From the NCBI GenBank assembly GCA_020634885.1, contig JACKAW010000001.1:496001-560000 (forward strand): a DNA stretch of 64,000 bases. The letters run 5' to 3'. Within the stretch, counting starts at the first letter, position 1. The number at the start of each line of letters is the position of its first letter. The notes beneath the pieces were generated by a model. That model worked only from the letters and a program-made list of their open reading frames with translations. It had not been told where the DNA came from and did no database searches. This document shows positions 35,222-43,754 of this stretch, one piece after another. A program made the position numbers and the translations under genes. The stretch is from Anaerolineales bacterium (GTDB lineage Bacteria > Chloroflexota > Anaerolineae > Anaerolineales > Villigracilaceae).

Positions 35222-35230
35222 TGGTATAAT
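35222..35230 (+). promoter_or_regulatory. extended -10 promoter
   Basis: TGGTATAAT fits an extended -10. It ends 10 bases before the ATG at 35241, so the leader would be only about 3 bases. Confidence 0.6.
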
Positions 35231-35240
35231 CCCCGCCCGT

Positions 35241-36404
35241 ATGAGCATTGAATCAAATTCCAGCAAGACAAAGATCTGCCCTACCTGCGGCACACGCCTC
35301 AGCCAGAATGCCGTCCGTTGTTTGGTGTGCGGAACGGAATTCGGCGCACAGCCTGAACCCAAGGCGGTAAAAAAGACCGAAAAATCCGTGCAGGCAGCCA
35401 GCCTTCCACAGGTGACTCTTAGCCTGCCAGTGGCGATTGGTTCTCTTCTCGCTGTCATTTTGGTGGTAGCCGGCATCACGTTCTTTCTTCTGCCAAAAGA
35501 CCCTGAAGCCTTTTCAACAGAAGAAGCCCTCACCCCAACTGAAACGCCGACAGAAACAATTACTGCAACAGCAACACAACCCGCCACTGAAACAGCCACA
35601 CCCACCTTGCAGCCCCCATTCGAATACACCGTTTCGGTGAACGATGGTTCTTGTTCACAAATCGCTTTCAACTTTAATGTTTCTGTTCAAAGCATCATCA
35701 TCACCAACAACCTTCCTTCAAGTTGCCCCATTTCAGTGGGACAGGTGTTGAAGATCCCATACCCAACCCCCACCATTCCACCTCCAGCGACCAACACGCC
35801 CTTGCCCGCCGATGCGACTCGTATCGCCTGTGAAACCGTGCCCATCACCGTACAGGAAAACGATACTCTCTCCAGCATCGCCGCCAACTACGCAGTTTCA
35901 ATGGATGCGATCAAGGAATTTAACGGGCTCACAACCGATAATGTTTTTCTTGGACAAACCGTTTTGATTCCGCTCTGTGAACGCGCCCCAGACCCGAACA
36001 AACCGACTCCAACAGCGACCCTACCGCCTCCTTACCCCGCCCCGAACCTGCTCCTGCCTGCGGATGGCGCTGCCTTCACCCTGGCAAATGACGTGGTCAC
36101 ACTGCAATGGGCATCGGTCGGTGTCTTGCGAGATGGCGAAGCCTACCAGGTCGTCGTAGAAGATGTCACCTCCAACCAAACCCGCCGCATCACCGATTAT
36201 GTGACCGACACCAAGTACATCGTACCTGCCAGCTTCCGCCCGAAGGATAATGTAGCGCATGTCATGCGTTGGTGGGTCGTCCCCGTCCTGCAATCTGGCG
36301 TGGACGAACAAGGTCAGCCCATTTGGATCGCCTCTGGTGCAACCAGCGAAAGACGGGTCTTCACCTGGGTCGGAGTCGCAGTTCAAGGGACGCCGAACCC
36401 GTAA
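35241..36404 (+). CDS. zinc-ribbon membrane protein with LysM-like domains
   Basis: A cytoplasmic zinc ribbon (Cys13, Cys16, Cys27, Cys30) is followed by a membrane helix at about 60-84 and a Thr/Pro/Glu linker. Two LysM-like modules follow (about 125-175, and clearer at 205-255 with VQENDTLSSIAANYAVSMDA), then a Pro-rich linker and a beta-sandwich (LQWASVGVLRDGEAYQVVV). The second LysM should bind cell-wall glycan, so the protein spans from cytoplasm to wall. Function unknown. A short frame upstream of 35241 is unlikely to be translated because the promoter lies within it. Confidence 0.82.
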   Translation: MSIESNSSKTKICPTCGTRLSQNAVRCLVCGTEFGAQPEPKAVKKTEKSVQAASLPQVTLSLPVAIGSLLAVILVVAGITFFLLPKDPEAFSTEEALTPTETPTETITATATQPATETATPTLQPPFEYTVSVNDGSCSQIAFNFNVSVQSIIITNNLPSSCPISVGQVLKIPYPTPTIPPPATNTPLPADATRIACETVPITVQENDTLSSIAANYAVSMDAIKEFNGLTTDNVFLGQTVLIPLCERAPDPNKPTPTATLPPPYPAPNLLLPADGAAFTLANDVVTLQWASVGVLRDGEAYQVVVEDVTSNQTRRITDYVTDTKYIVPASFRPKDNVAHVMRWWVVPVLQSGVDEQGQPIWIASGATSERRVFTWVGVAVQGTPNP

Positions 36405-36436
36405 CAGGTCAGGTGCGAAGCGATTTTAGAAAAATA

Positions 36437-36467
36437 AAAACTCCCTGTCTGCACGGCGGGGAGTTTT
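36437..36467 (+). terminator. rho-independent terminator
   Basis: AAAACTCCC pairs with GGGAGTTTT around 13 bases. It follows the LysM membrane protein and lies just before a small gene. Confidence 0.65.
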
Positions 36468-36480
36468 GCGTAAAAATATC

Positions 36481-36699
36481 ATGACTGAAACAATCAAAAT
36501 CCATGACTCTGTTCGTATTTACCTTGGCGCTAAATTTGGCGAAAAAGAGGGTTGGTATAACGGCATTGTTGTCCGCATTGACCCATACTCAGACCATCGC
36601 AGTTTTTATTGGGTAAAACTTGACGATGAAGCACAGAAAACATTAAACATACGCGAAATCTCGGTATTTAACCCAAAGTACATCCAAAAGACACCCTAG
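36481..36699 (+). CDS. small hypothetical protein
   Basis: The protein has 72 residues (MTETIKIHDSVRIYL...), beta-rich, with GWYNGIVVRIDPYSDHR and FYWVKLDDEA, which hint at an SH3/KOW-like barrel. No family is recognised. It starts only 13 bases after a terminator stem, so a Shine-Dalgarno would be the GGGGAG within that stem. Confidence 0.5.
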   Translation: MTETIKIHDSVRIYLGAKFGEKEGWYNGIVVRIDPYSDHRSFYWVKLDDEAQKTLNIREISVFNPKYIQKTP

Positions 36700-36732
36700 T
36701 ACCCAAACAACCTTAAATTTATGGGTACTAGG
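36695..36732. repeat. 11-base inverted repeat over the stop codon
   Basis: CCTAGTACCCA (36695-36705) and TGGGTACTAGG (36722-36732) are exact complements around 16 bases. The TAG stop of the small gene is inside the left arm. There is no T run, so it is not a standard terminator. Confidence 0.7.
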
Positions 36733-36782
36733 CGAGTCGTCTTTCAATGTTTCCGCAATACAGGCGGGCAAATATCAGGATG

Positions 36783-36788
36783 TATAAT
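36783..36788 (+). promoter_or_regulatory. -10 box of the 7TM histidine kinase gene
   Basis: TATAAT ends 8 bases before the ATG at 36797, which suggests a leaderless transcript. Confidence 0.55.
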
Positions 36789-36796
36789 TATTCCTG

Positions 36797-38611
36797 ATGC
36801 AAGCAACCACCATCCTTTATCCGTACGCCCTTTCTTTTTTTCTCACATTCGTGATGGGTGTCTACACCCTCCGCTACCGCAAACACGCCGCAGGGATTCC
36901 ATTTATTGCCATGTGCTTCTTCGCCTCAATATGGGCGCTTGGCTACATATTCGAACTGGATAGCACCAGCCTGGTTGTAAAAGTTTTTGGGGTAAAGCTT
37001 GGATATATTGGCGTCCTCGGTGTACCGCTTTCATGGACCGCCTTCTCACTGGCATATTCAGGGCGGGCAGACCTGCTCTCAAAACGCAATATCCTGCTAA
37101 CAGCCGCATTCCCCGCGCTCACCTACATCATCATTCTCACCAACGAATACCACCACTGGTTCTTCACCTCGGTTGGTTTGCAAACTGACGAAATTTCAGG
37201 GCTTCTTCTTATCAAAAACCCACTGGGATGGTGGTTCTGGCTGCACGCCGCATACATTTACGGTGTACTCATCGTTGGCACCTACTTCCTGCTTCATGAA
37301 TTCTGGAACAAACGAAAGCTATACCGCCTTCAAATTCTTGTGAACATTACCGCAGTTCTCCTGCCATGGATCGCAAACGGACTGGTACTGCTTGGCATTC
37401 TCCCCATTCACATAGATATCACCTCCATTACCTTCTCCATATCCATCCTTATTTTAGGTTGGGGTTTTCTGCGTTACAACCTGTTAGACTTCCTCCCCGT
37501 TGCCCATCGCTCCATTTTTGAAAGCCTCTCCGAAGGCGTAATCATTCTTGATACAAACCACAGAATTGTCGAATTCAACCCCTCTGCACAAGACCAATTC
37601 AACCTGACACCCGAGCAAGTACTTGGAAAATCATTCCACGACGTGTTCCGCCCCTGGATGCAGATCAGAGACAAGGACATACACACCCACGGCTTTCACC
37701 GAGAAGTGGTATTCGAAAATGAAGGCAGACCCTACCGCTGGCTGCACCTTTTTGTCAGCACCCTCCGCAACAGGGCAGGCGAAAACAATGGACACATCGT
37801 TACCCTCCGCGATGTAACCAGCATCAAAGAGAACGAATCTGCACTCGCCATTGCCCGCGACGAAGCCATGCAGGCAAACAGTTTCAAAACACAACTCCTC
37901 GCCAATGTCAGCCACGAACTACGCACCCCGCTCGGCATCATCCTCGGCTACACAGACCTCATCGCCCGAAAATCATACGGCGACTTGAACGAAAAACAAG
38001 TCAGCGTACTCGACCGCATCAAAGACAGCACCCTCTACCTCGAAGGGCTCGTCTCAGAATTACTTGACCAGGCACAACTCGATAGTGGCAGACTACAACT
38101 GGAAGAAAGACCGCTTGAACCGCGCGAAGTTCTGGGTTCGATCTTCCGCCAACTAAGCATTCTCGCCGAATCAAAAAACCTGTATTTCCGCTACTCCATC
38201 ACCGAAGACCTGCCCGTTTCCATCATAGCCGACAGCCAACGCCTGAAACAGATCGTAGTAAACCTCATCAGCAACGGCATCAAATTCACCGAAACCGGCG
38301 GCATAACCGTTGAAGTTCTCACCCCCACCCCCGAAGAATGGGTAATCCGCATATCTGACACCGGACCCGGCATTCCGCCCCATGCGCTCAACCTCATCTT
38401 TGAACCATTCAAACAACTCGCCAACGCAAACAAATCCCTGCGCAAAGGCTACGGCTTGGGGCTATCCATCACCCGCCAACTCATCCGCCTCATGGGCGGC
38501 AACATCATAATTGAAAGCGAAGTGGACAAAGGCACCACTTTCACCGTCAACCTGCCGCTCATTCTGGCACCAGCACTTGAAAACATAGAAGAACTCCAGC
38601 AGGAAACCTAA
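36797..38611 (+). CDS. 7TM-PAS sensor histidine kinase
   Basis: Residues 1-225 hold about seven hydrophobic segments of the kind called the histidine-kinase N-terminal 7TM domain. A PAS domain lies at about 235-345 (EGVIILDTNHRIVEFN), HisKA has His373 in NVSHELRTPLG, and the HATPase domain is at about 480-590 (NLISNGIKFTE, DTGPGIP, GYGLGLSITRQL). No response regulator is adjacent. The signal is unknown; a 7TM sensor suggests a membrane-borne or hydrophobic ligand. Confidence 0.92.
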   Translation: MQATTILYPYALSFFLTFVMGVYTLRYRKHAAGIPFIAMCFFASIWALGYIFELDSTSLVVKVFGVKLGYIGVLGVPLSWTAFSLAYSGRADLLSKRNILLTAAFPALTYIIILTNEYHHWFFTSVGLQTDEISGLLLIKNPLGWWFWLHAAYIYGVLIVGTYFLLHEFWNKRKLYRLQILVNITAVLLPWIANGLVLLGILPIHIDITSITFSISILILGWGFLRYNLLDFLPVAHRSIFESLSEGVIILDTNHRIVEFNPSAQDQFNLTPEQVLGKSFHDVFRPWMQIRDKDIHTHGFHREVVFENEGRPYRWLHLFVSTLRNRAGENNGHIVTLRDVTSIKENESALAIARDEAMQANSFKTQLLANVSHELRTPLGIILGYTDLIARKSYGDLNEKQVSVLDRIKDSTLYLEGLVSELLDQAQLDSGRLQLEERPLEPREVLGSIFRQLSILAESKNLYFRYSITEDLPVSIIADSQRLKQIVVNLISNGIKFTETGGITVEVLTPTPEEWVIRISDTGPGIPPHALNLIFEPFKQLANANKSLRKGYGLGLSITRQLIRLMGGNIIIESEVDKGTTFTVNLPLILAPALENIEELQQET

Positions 38612-38641
38612 CAATAAAGCTCAAAACGACATAAGTAAGGA

Positions 38642-38647
38642 TACAAT
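38642..38647 (+). promoter_or_regulatory. -10 box of the methyltransferase gene
   Basis: TACAAT ends 6 bases before the ATG at 38654. Confidence 0.45.
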
Positions 38648-38653
38648 TCCGGC

Positions 38654-39646
38654 ATGGAAACATCTTTCGATTCCCTGCTCCCCTTGCTTACCAACGCCAT
38701 CGCCTCTCACCAGACGTTGAGCGGTTCCCGCCACGAAGAAGCTTTTCGCCTCTTCAACGGATTCTACGAAGGCTGCCCCAGCCTTGTTCTGGATGTGTAC
38801 GGGCGTACCCTCGTCATTCATGATTATTCCACAACGCCAAACCCCGAGTTCATTGGCAAAGTTGTTGAACACATCCGCACCTCACTCAACTGGCTGGAGA
38901 CGGGAATTCTAAAAACCCGCAACGAAAAAAGCCAGCAGGCAAAACGCGGTGTACAAATTTTCGGCAGCACCCCAGAGCGGAAAATCCGCGAGCATGGCGT
39001 ATGGTACGCCCTCGACCTGACCATGAACCGCGACGCGAGTTTTTATCTTGACACAAAGAACCTGCGCGAATGGCTTTTGGAAAACTCGCAAGGAAAAACA
39101 GTTCTAAACACATTTGCCTACACCGGCAGTTTAGGCGTCGCAGCACAAGCGGGCGGCGCAAGCCGTGTGATCCAAACCGACCTTAGCAAACCTTTTCTCA
39201 ACCTTGCAAAAGATTCCTACTCACTTAACGGGTTTCCGATCCACAAACAGGATTTTCTTGCGCAGGACTTCTTCCCTGTGGTGGCTGGTTTCAAAACCAA
39301 CAAACAGACTTTCGATAGCGTTATCATTGACCCGCCATTTTTTTCCACTACCCAACGCGGCAAAGTGGATTTGGAAAACGAAAGCGCACGCCTCATCAAC
39401 AAAGTCCGCCCACTGATAAATGATGGCGGTACGCTCATTGCCATCAACAATGCCGTCTTTCTCAGCGGCGCAGACTATCTGCAATCGCTTGAGAACCTAT
39501 GCAAAGACGGCTATTTGAGCATTCGAGAGTTCATCCCCGTACCGGAGGATTTCATCGGCTTGAACCGAATTGGAAACCCAATTACAGACCCGGCTCCATT
39601 CAATCATTCCACCAAGATCGCCATTTTGGATGTAAAACGAAAATGA
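38654..39646 (+). CDS. class I SAM-dependent methyltransferase (RlmI/RlmK-like)
   Basis: The protein has 330 residues. Motif I is in LNTFAYTGSLGVAA, the acidic ribose-binding residue in VIQTDLSK, and the catalytic motif is VIIDPPFF. The RFFLDxRxNR-like element appears as FYLDTKNLREWLL. These features match 23S rRNA m5C/m7G-type methyltransferases of the RlmI/RlmK group, though the N-terminal PUA domain is not evident. It overlaps the next gene by 4 bases. Confidence 0.82.
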   Translation: METSFDSLLPLLTNAIASHQTLSGSRHEEAFRLFNGFYEGCPSLVLDVYGRTLVIHDYSTTPNPEFIGKVVEHIRTSLNWLETGILKTRNEKSQQAKRGVQIFGSTPERKIREHGVWYALDLTMNRDASFYLDTKNLREWLLENSQGKTVLNTFAYTGSLGVAAQAGGASRVIQTDLSKPFLNLAKDSYSLNGFPIHKQDFLAQDFFPVVAGFKTNKQTFDSVIIDPPFFSTTQRGKVDLENESARLINKVRPLINDGGTLIAINNAVFLSGADYLQSLENLCKDGYLSIREFIPVPEDFIGLNRIGNPITDPAPFNHSTKIAILDVKRK

Positions 39647-40056
39647 ACGGCGAGACTGACCTGCAAAAACTTCTAAATAATATGAAACCCGAACTTAACC
39701 CGGGTGCGTTTGTATTTTGTCTGCTCGATACTTTTGAACATGCAGTAAAGTTGAAGCCATTGTTCATCTTTCGAGAACAGGAAGGCGTCACGGTTATCCT
39801 GCCGAAAGAGCAGGCAGATGAGGCGCAGTTGACCTATCCCACCGTTTGCGCATGGATCACATTGACGGTTCACTCCTCTTTAGAAGCGGTTGGGCTTACA
39901 GCGGCTTTCAGTAAAGCGCTCACCGAAGCAAATATTAGCTGCAATGTGATTGCGGCATTTCATCATGACCACATCTTTGTCCCAGACAAGGATGCAAAGG
40001 CGGCAATGAATGCCCTCCTTGAGATTACAAAAGATCAGGGCTCTAACATCGTTTAG
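39643..40056 (+). CDS. ACT-domain protein (COG3602/DUF2241-like)
   Basis: The protein has 137 residues. MNGETDLQKLLNNMKPELNPG and the two halves that follow (about 15-65 and 68-135, the second with SSLEAVGLTAAFSKAL) fit the two ACT-like modules of COG3602. ACT modules bind amino acids or similar ligands. The start overlaps the methyltransferase stop (ATGA). The cellular role is unknown. Confidence 0.8.
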   Translation: MNGETDLQKLLNNMKPELNPGAFVFCLLDTFEHAVKLKPLFIFREQEGVTVILPKEQADEAQLTYPTVCAWITLTVHSSLEAVGLTAAFSKALTEANISCNVIAAFHHDHIFVPDKDAKAAMNALLEITKDQGSNIV

Positions 40057-40079
40057 TACATGGGTAAAAGACTTCATCC

Positions 40080-40121
40080 ACGAAGGACACGAGGTTTTGA
40101 CCTACGCTTCGTGTCCTTCGT
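40080..40121. repeat. palindromic intergenic repeat
   Basis: ACGAAGGACACGA and TCGTGTCCTTCGT are perfect 13-base arms around 16 bases. The sequence resembles dispersed elements I know from many environmental genomes. It lies between the convergent ACT-domain and TolB-like genes. Confidence 0.7.
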
Positions 40122-40177
40122 AAAAAAACAAACTTATATATTTCATTATTTTCCATTATTTTCGACCGACTACTTAG

Positions 40178-41389
40178 CTACGGTCGCCATGAGGGCGCGT
40201 ACCAGTCATAATCGGTGGAAAGACCGGGGGCTTGTAACATGCCGGAATTGGATGTCGTAATATCTACAAGGAAGAGATGTCCGCCGGTTGCCGAAGTCGT
40301 TTCTTCGACCAACAAATATTTGCTATTTGGTGAGAATAACAAACGCCCAATCGTATTCCCTTTGTATAAAGATCGCAATTCTCCACCAGTGCGCGGAATG
40401 ATGAATACTTCTGCCACTGGGTTGCCGCTGGTCAGATTGCCATAGTAATTGAAGGCGATAAAATGCCCATCTGGCGACCAAAGCATGGGGTAGATGGAAC
40501 CGCCATTAAATTGAGCAATTATTTGGGCATGTGCGCCGTCTGGTTCCATGACTTTGACGAGGTGGTTCTGTGAGGTGTAGTTGTAATCGTCATAGGCAAA
40601 GAATCCCGCATCAGGCGAGGCGATGAATTGAGCTTTGGTCAGTACGGTCTCAAACATGGGGCGAGCCTGCCCATTGGCGGCGCGGACGAGGTAGATATTC
40701 CCTTCTGCGCCGGGAAGAGCAGAACGCATGATGACATTCTCGGTGTACCAGCCATCCATAATGTATGGACGCCCCGCCTCAGGCAGGTCTTGAGAAATGC
40801 TTTGCAGCCCTGAGCCATCTGGGCGGACGATGTACACATCTTCGCCGCCATGCCCATTTTGGGTTCTGAAGGCGATCCAGGCACCGTCTGGCGACCAGAA
40901 GGGCGGGTCGATATATGGGAATTCGGCAATGGATTTCCATGTGCCTGCATCGGCATCGAGCAGCCATAGCTGGGTCGGTGTGCCATTTTGGTTGGTTGAG
41001 TATGAGAAGGCAGCATATTTACCATCTCTTGACCAGGCAAGGGCGTTGATGGTGAAGTTGAATTCAAATGGCACAGGCACTTTTTGCATGGGTGGGCAGT
41101 TTACCGGATCTGTGATGCAGGCGGCTGAAACTTTTGCCAATTCAATTTTCCCTGCGCCTGTGCGAGGTTGAAGAAAGAAGTATAGTTCGCCTGTCTCTGC
41201 GACCGAACCTGTGATGGACGATGGTGTTTCAGCAGATGGCGGCAAGGCGGGTTCTTGCGGCTGAGGCGTAGAGTCAAAGTTTGGGGTCGCTGGGGCAGGC
41301 TCTCCGTCGAAGAAAGAGGCGGGGGTGGCTGTTTCGGGAGCGGAGCAGGCAGTTATAAATATCAGGGTGAGGAAGAAAAATCGTTTCAT
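40178..41389 (-). CDS. TolB-like beta-propeller lipoprotein
   Basis: Start ATG at 41389 with GGAGATTTT upstream. The signal ends in lipobox ITAC, followed by a Pro/Thr linker. Repeats with WSRDGKYAAFSY, WSPDGAWIAFRT, WSPDGHFIAFNY and FSPNSKYLLVEE are PD40/TolB-type propeller blades. The protein has 403 residues and is probably outside the membrane in a scaffold or sensing role. It is transcribed after the NBR1-Ig gene but separated from it by a terminator. Confidence 0.85.
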   Translation of the reverse strand: MKRFFFLTLIFITACSAPETATPASFFDGEPAPATPNFDSTPQPQEPALPPSAETPSSITGSVAETGELYFFLQPRTGAGKIELAKVSAACITDPVNCPPMQKVPVPFEFNFTINALAWSRDGKYAAFSYSTNQNGTPTQLWLLDADAGTWKSIAEFPYIDPPFWSPDGAWIAFRTQNGHGGEDVYIVRPDGSGLQSISQDLPEAGRPYIMDGWYTENVIMRSALPGAEGNIYLVRAANGQARPMFETVLTKAQFIASPDAGFFAYDDYNYTSQNHLVKVMEPDGAHAQIIAQFNGGSIYPMLWSPDGHFIAFNYYGNLTSGNPVAEVFIIPRTGGELRSLYKGNTIGRLLFSPNSKYLLVEETTSATGGHLFLVDITTSNSGMLQAPGLSTDYDWYAPSWRP

Positions 41390-41420
41390 AAAATCTCCAT
41401 ACAGAACGTGTTTGAAACTA

Positions 41421-41458
41421 AAAAGTTCCCGCTGCCTCAAAAGACAACGGGAACTTTT
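41421..41458 (-). terminator. rho-independent terminator
   Basis: AAAAGTTCCCG and CGGGAACTTTT form an 11-base stem. On the minus strand it lies 12 bases after the NBR1-Ig gene. Confidence 0.75.
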
Positions 41459-41470
41459 ATCAAATCGACT

Positions 41471-43576
41471 CTACGGTGTAGCTGTTGCTGTTGCCGTGGG
41501 CGCTGCCGTTGTTGGTGATGGGGTTGCGGAAGGCGCTGCAGTGGAAGCAGTGGGCGTGGCAGATGGAGCAGTGGTTGCTGTGGAAGTTGCGGCGGCAGCG
41601 GATGCATTGTAGATGATCGGTCCGGTCCACATGGCGCGGTCACCGGTGGGTGAACCGGTGGAAAGGACAGTGAGCACAAAGCGAACGTTCTGCCCAACCA
41701 GGGGGGTCAGGTCGATATCGGCATTGTAGACATTGCCTTCGTTCTTTTCAACAAACGCCCAAAAGGTTTGGATGGATGAACTACCCGAAAGGGAGTAATC
41801 CAAGCGGAAGACCACGTAGCATGAGGTTGCGCTTTGTTCGCAGCCAATGGTAGAGCGGAATCTATCGCCAGTTTTGACGGTGTAGGCAGGGAAGATGCCC
41901 TGAATGTAGCCGTTGTTTTGGTTCTGCGGGAAGGTCAATAAACTGGTGCGTGGGTCTACGGAGCCGTTTTCTACTTTGGCGGCGGGAAGCATAAGCACAT
42001 AGCCTTTGTTGTCGCCGTCGGTTCCCGGGCAGAGCAATTCACCAGCGCCGGTATACCATTTGCCAGCGCTACAGGCGTTTGCGGCAAAATCGTACACGGT
42101 GCCGGGCGCTGAAGCCGCTGGTGTGACCGGGGTAGCAGGTGTGCCTGAAGTGGCAGTGGCGGTTCCGGTTGTGCTTGCGGTTCCAGAGACTTTGATCTCA
42201 ACCCAGAAGGATTTTGTACCTGCTGTGCCGATTCCAAATGGAACGCCGGTGTTGTTCTTCAACTTCCAGTAGCCGCGATACGTTCCAGTGGTGGACGGGG
42301 ATGTGAGCGGCAGGGTGATATCCACGGTTTGACCGGGGGCAACGGTGGCAGGGATGAGTGCGGAATCGGGTCCGCCCATCTTTTCACCCGAGTCGAACAG
42401 GATGGAGTAATTGGTCCAGGTGCAGGTGCCAACGTTCTTCAAGCGCCAGGTTTTGTTGAAGGTTGTGTTCGGTGCGAAGGTTGTTCCATCTGGGACGGTG
42501 ACATCGGCAACGAATTGGGCGCGGTCACAATCGTTTGGCTTTTGTGTGCCGGTGACGGTGGCAACGGCTGTCGGCGGAGTGCCTGTAACAGTGGGTGTCA
42601 CTGTTGCGGTTGTGCCGCCAGCACGCGCGATGATGGGGTTCACCCACAGGGCGCGGTCTCCAGTTGGCGAGCCATAAGCAGAAGTAACGAGGATGAACTT
42701 AACATCCTGATTTGCAAGTGCGGTCAGGTCGAGGTTGACGTTATACGTCCAGCCCTCGTATTTTTCGCGGAAGGTCCAGAAGGTGCGGACGGGTCCGTCA
42801 CCGATCTGGTAATTCAGGCTGTAGGTCACGTAACAATTTGTGGCGCCTTGTTCGCAGCCGATGGTCGCCTGAAAACGGTCACCGTTCTGAACACGGAAGG
42901 CAGGGTAGATCGCCTGAACATAGCCATTGGTGACGTTGTTGGGCGCCATCAATAAGCCAGCCTGCGCCGAGGTGACGCCGCTTTCCAATTTGGGTTGGTC
43001 TAGCTTGAGCCCAAAGCCGTTGGAATTGCCGTCTGTGCCGGGGAAGGTCAACGCGCCAGAGCCGCTAGACCATGTAGCAGAAGCAGCATTCGAAGTAAAG
43101 TCGTATCCAGCGCCACCTGAAGATGAAGAAGTAACTTTGATCTCAACCCAGAAGGATTTATTCGCGGTAGAACCAATACCAAATACGCCGCCACTGTTAC
43201 TCTTAAACTTCCAATAACCGCGATAACTCCCAGCATTGGCAGGCGAGGTCATATCCACTGTAATATCCACAGTCTGACCTGGGTTTACGGTGGTAGGCAG
43301 TGCGAGCGAGGCGGGTGCGCCCATCTTCTCGCCACTATCAAAGATCAACGAAACATCATTGCTGTTCCATGCACAAGTGCCAATGTTCTTCAAACGCCAG
43401 GTTTTCTTGAACGCTGTATTCGGCGCAAAACTGGTTCCATCAGGGATGGTTACATCCGCAACGAACTGCGCCCAATTACAGGTCGCAGCGCTTGCAGAAG
43501 ATGTAGCTCCTGGCAGTGTGGTCAGCAAAACCGCCAACAGGAGCAGGGTTGATATAAATCTTAAAGCAAGTCTCAT
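41471..43576 (-). CDS. secreted protein with two NBR1-type Ig-like domains
   Basis: Start ATG at 43576 with GGAGGA upstream, and a cleavable signal peptide (LLLLAVLLTTLPGATSSASA). Then two copies of a unit: an NBR1-like Ig domain (FVADVTIPDGTSFAPNTAF with WRLKNIGTCAW; second copy TVPDGTTFAPNTTFNKTWRL) and a beta-sandwich with FWTFREKYEGWTYNV / FWAFVEKNEGNVYNA and GSPTGDRA. Thr/Ala/Pro-rich linkers join them, and a long low-complexity Thr/Ala/Pro tail ends the protein without an anchor. The tandem halves clearly arose by duplication. It is likely a surface or secreted binding protein. Confidence 0.85.
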   Translation of the reverse strand: MRLALRFISTLLLLAVLLTTLPGATSSASAATCNWAQFVADVTIPDGTSFAPNTAFKKTWRLKNIGTCAWNSNDVSLIFDSGEKMGAPASLALPTTVNPGQTVDITVDMTSPANAGSYRGYWKFKSNSGGVFGIGSTANKSFWVEIKVTSSSSGGAGYDFTSNAASATWSSGSGALTFPGTDGNSNGFGLKLDQPKLESGVTSAQAGLLMAPNNVTNGYVQAIYPAFRVQNGDRFQATIGCEQGATNCYVTYSLNYQIGDGPVRTFWTFREKYEGWTYNVNLDLTALANQDVKFILVTSAYGSPTGDRALWVNPIIARAGGTTATVTPTVTGTPPTAVATVTGTQKPNDCDRAQFVADVTVPDGTTFAPNTTFNKTWRLKNVGTCTWTNYSILFDSGEKMGGPDSALIPATVAPGQTVDITLPLTSPSTTGTYRGYWKLKNNTGVPFGIGTAGTKSFWVEIKVSGTASTTGTATATSGTPATPVTPAASAPGTVYDFAANACSAGKWYTGAGELLCPGTDGDNKGYVLMLPAAKVENGSVDPRTSLLTFPQNQNNGYIQGIFPAYTVKTGDRFRSTIGCEQSATSCYVVFRLDYSLSGSSSIQTFWAFVEKNEGNVYNADIDLTPLVGQNVRFVLTVLSTGSPTGDRAMWTGPIIYNASAAAATSTATTAPSATPTASTAAPSATPSPTTAAPTATATATP

Positions 43577-43742
43577 TTCTTCCTCCAAAAAAAGCCAGCA
43601 CGGAAATGACGAAAAGATCAGTGAAAAGTTCCGGTTGACTATACGCTATTCCTAGTATAACTTTTCTTTAATAATTGTTCAATAATGAAATCACAACAAA
43701 ATCGTAGCCAATTTTTCCCATTTTTTGTCTGTATGCCTGCAC

Positions 43743-43748
43743 TATAAT
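43743..43748 (+). promoter_or_regulatory. -10 box of the DNA polymerase IV gene
   Basis: TATAAT ends 6 bases before the ATG at 43755. Confidence 0.55.
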
Positions 43749-43754
43749 ACCTTT

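Noticed and set aside
35057..35240. CIRCE or other heat-shock operator upstream of hsp20
   Set aside because: No TTAGCACTC inverted repeat is present in the gap.
41471..43576. Long frames on the opposite strand of the NBR1-Ig gene
   Set aside because: They are repetitive shadows of the low-complexity and duplicated coding sequence and have no start signals.
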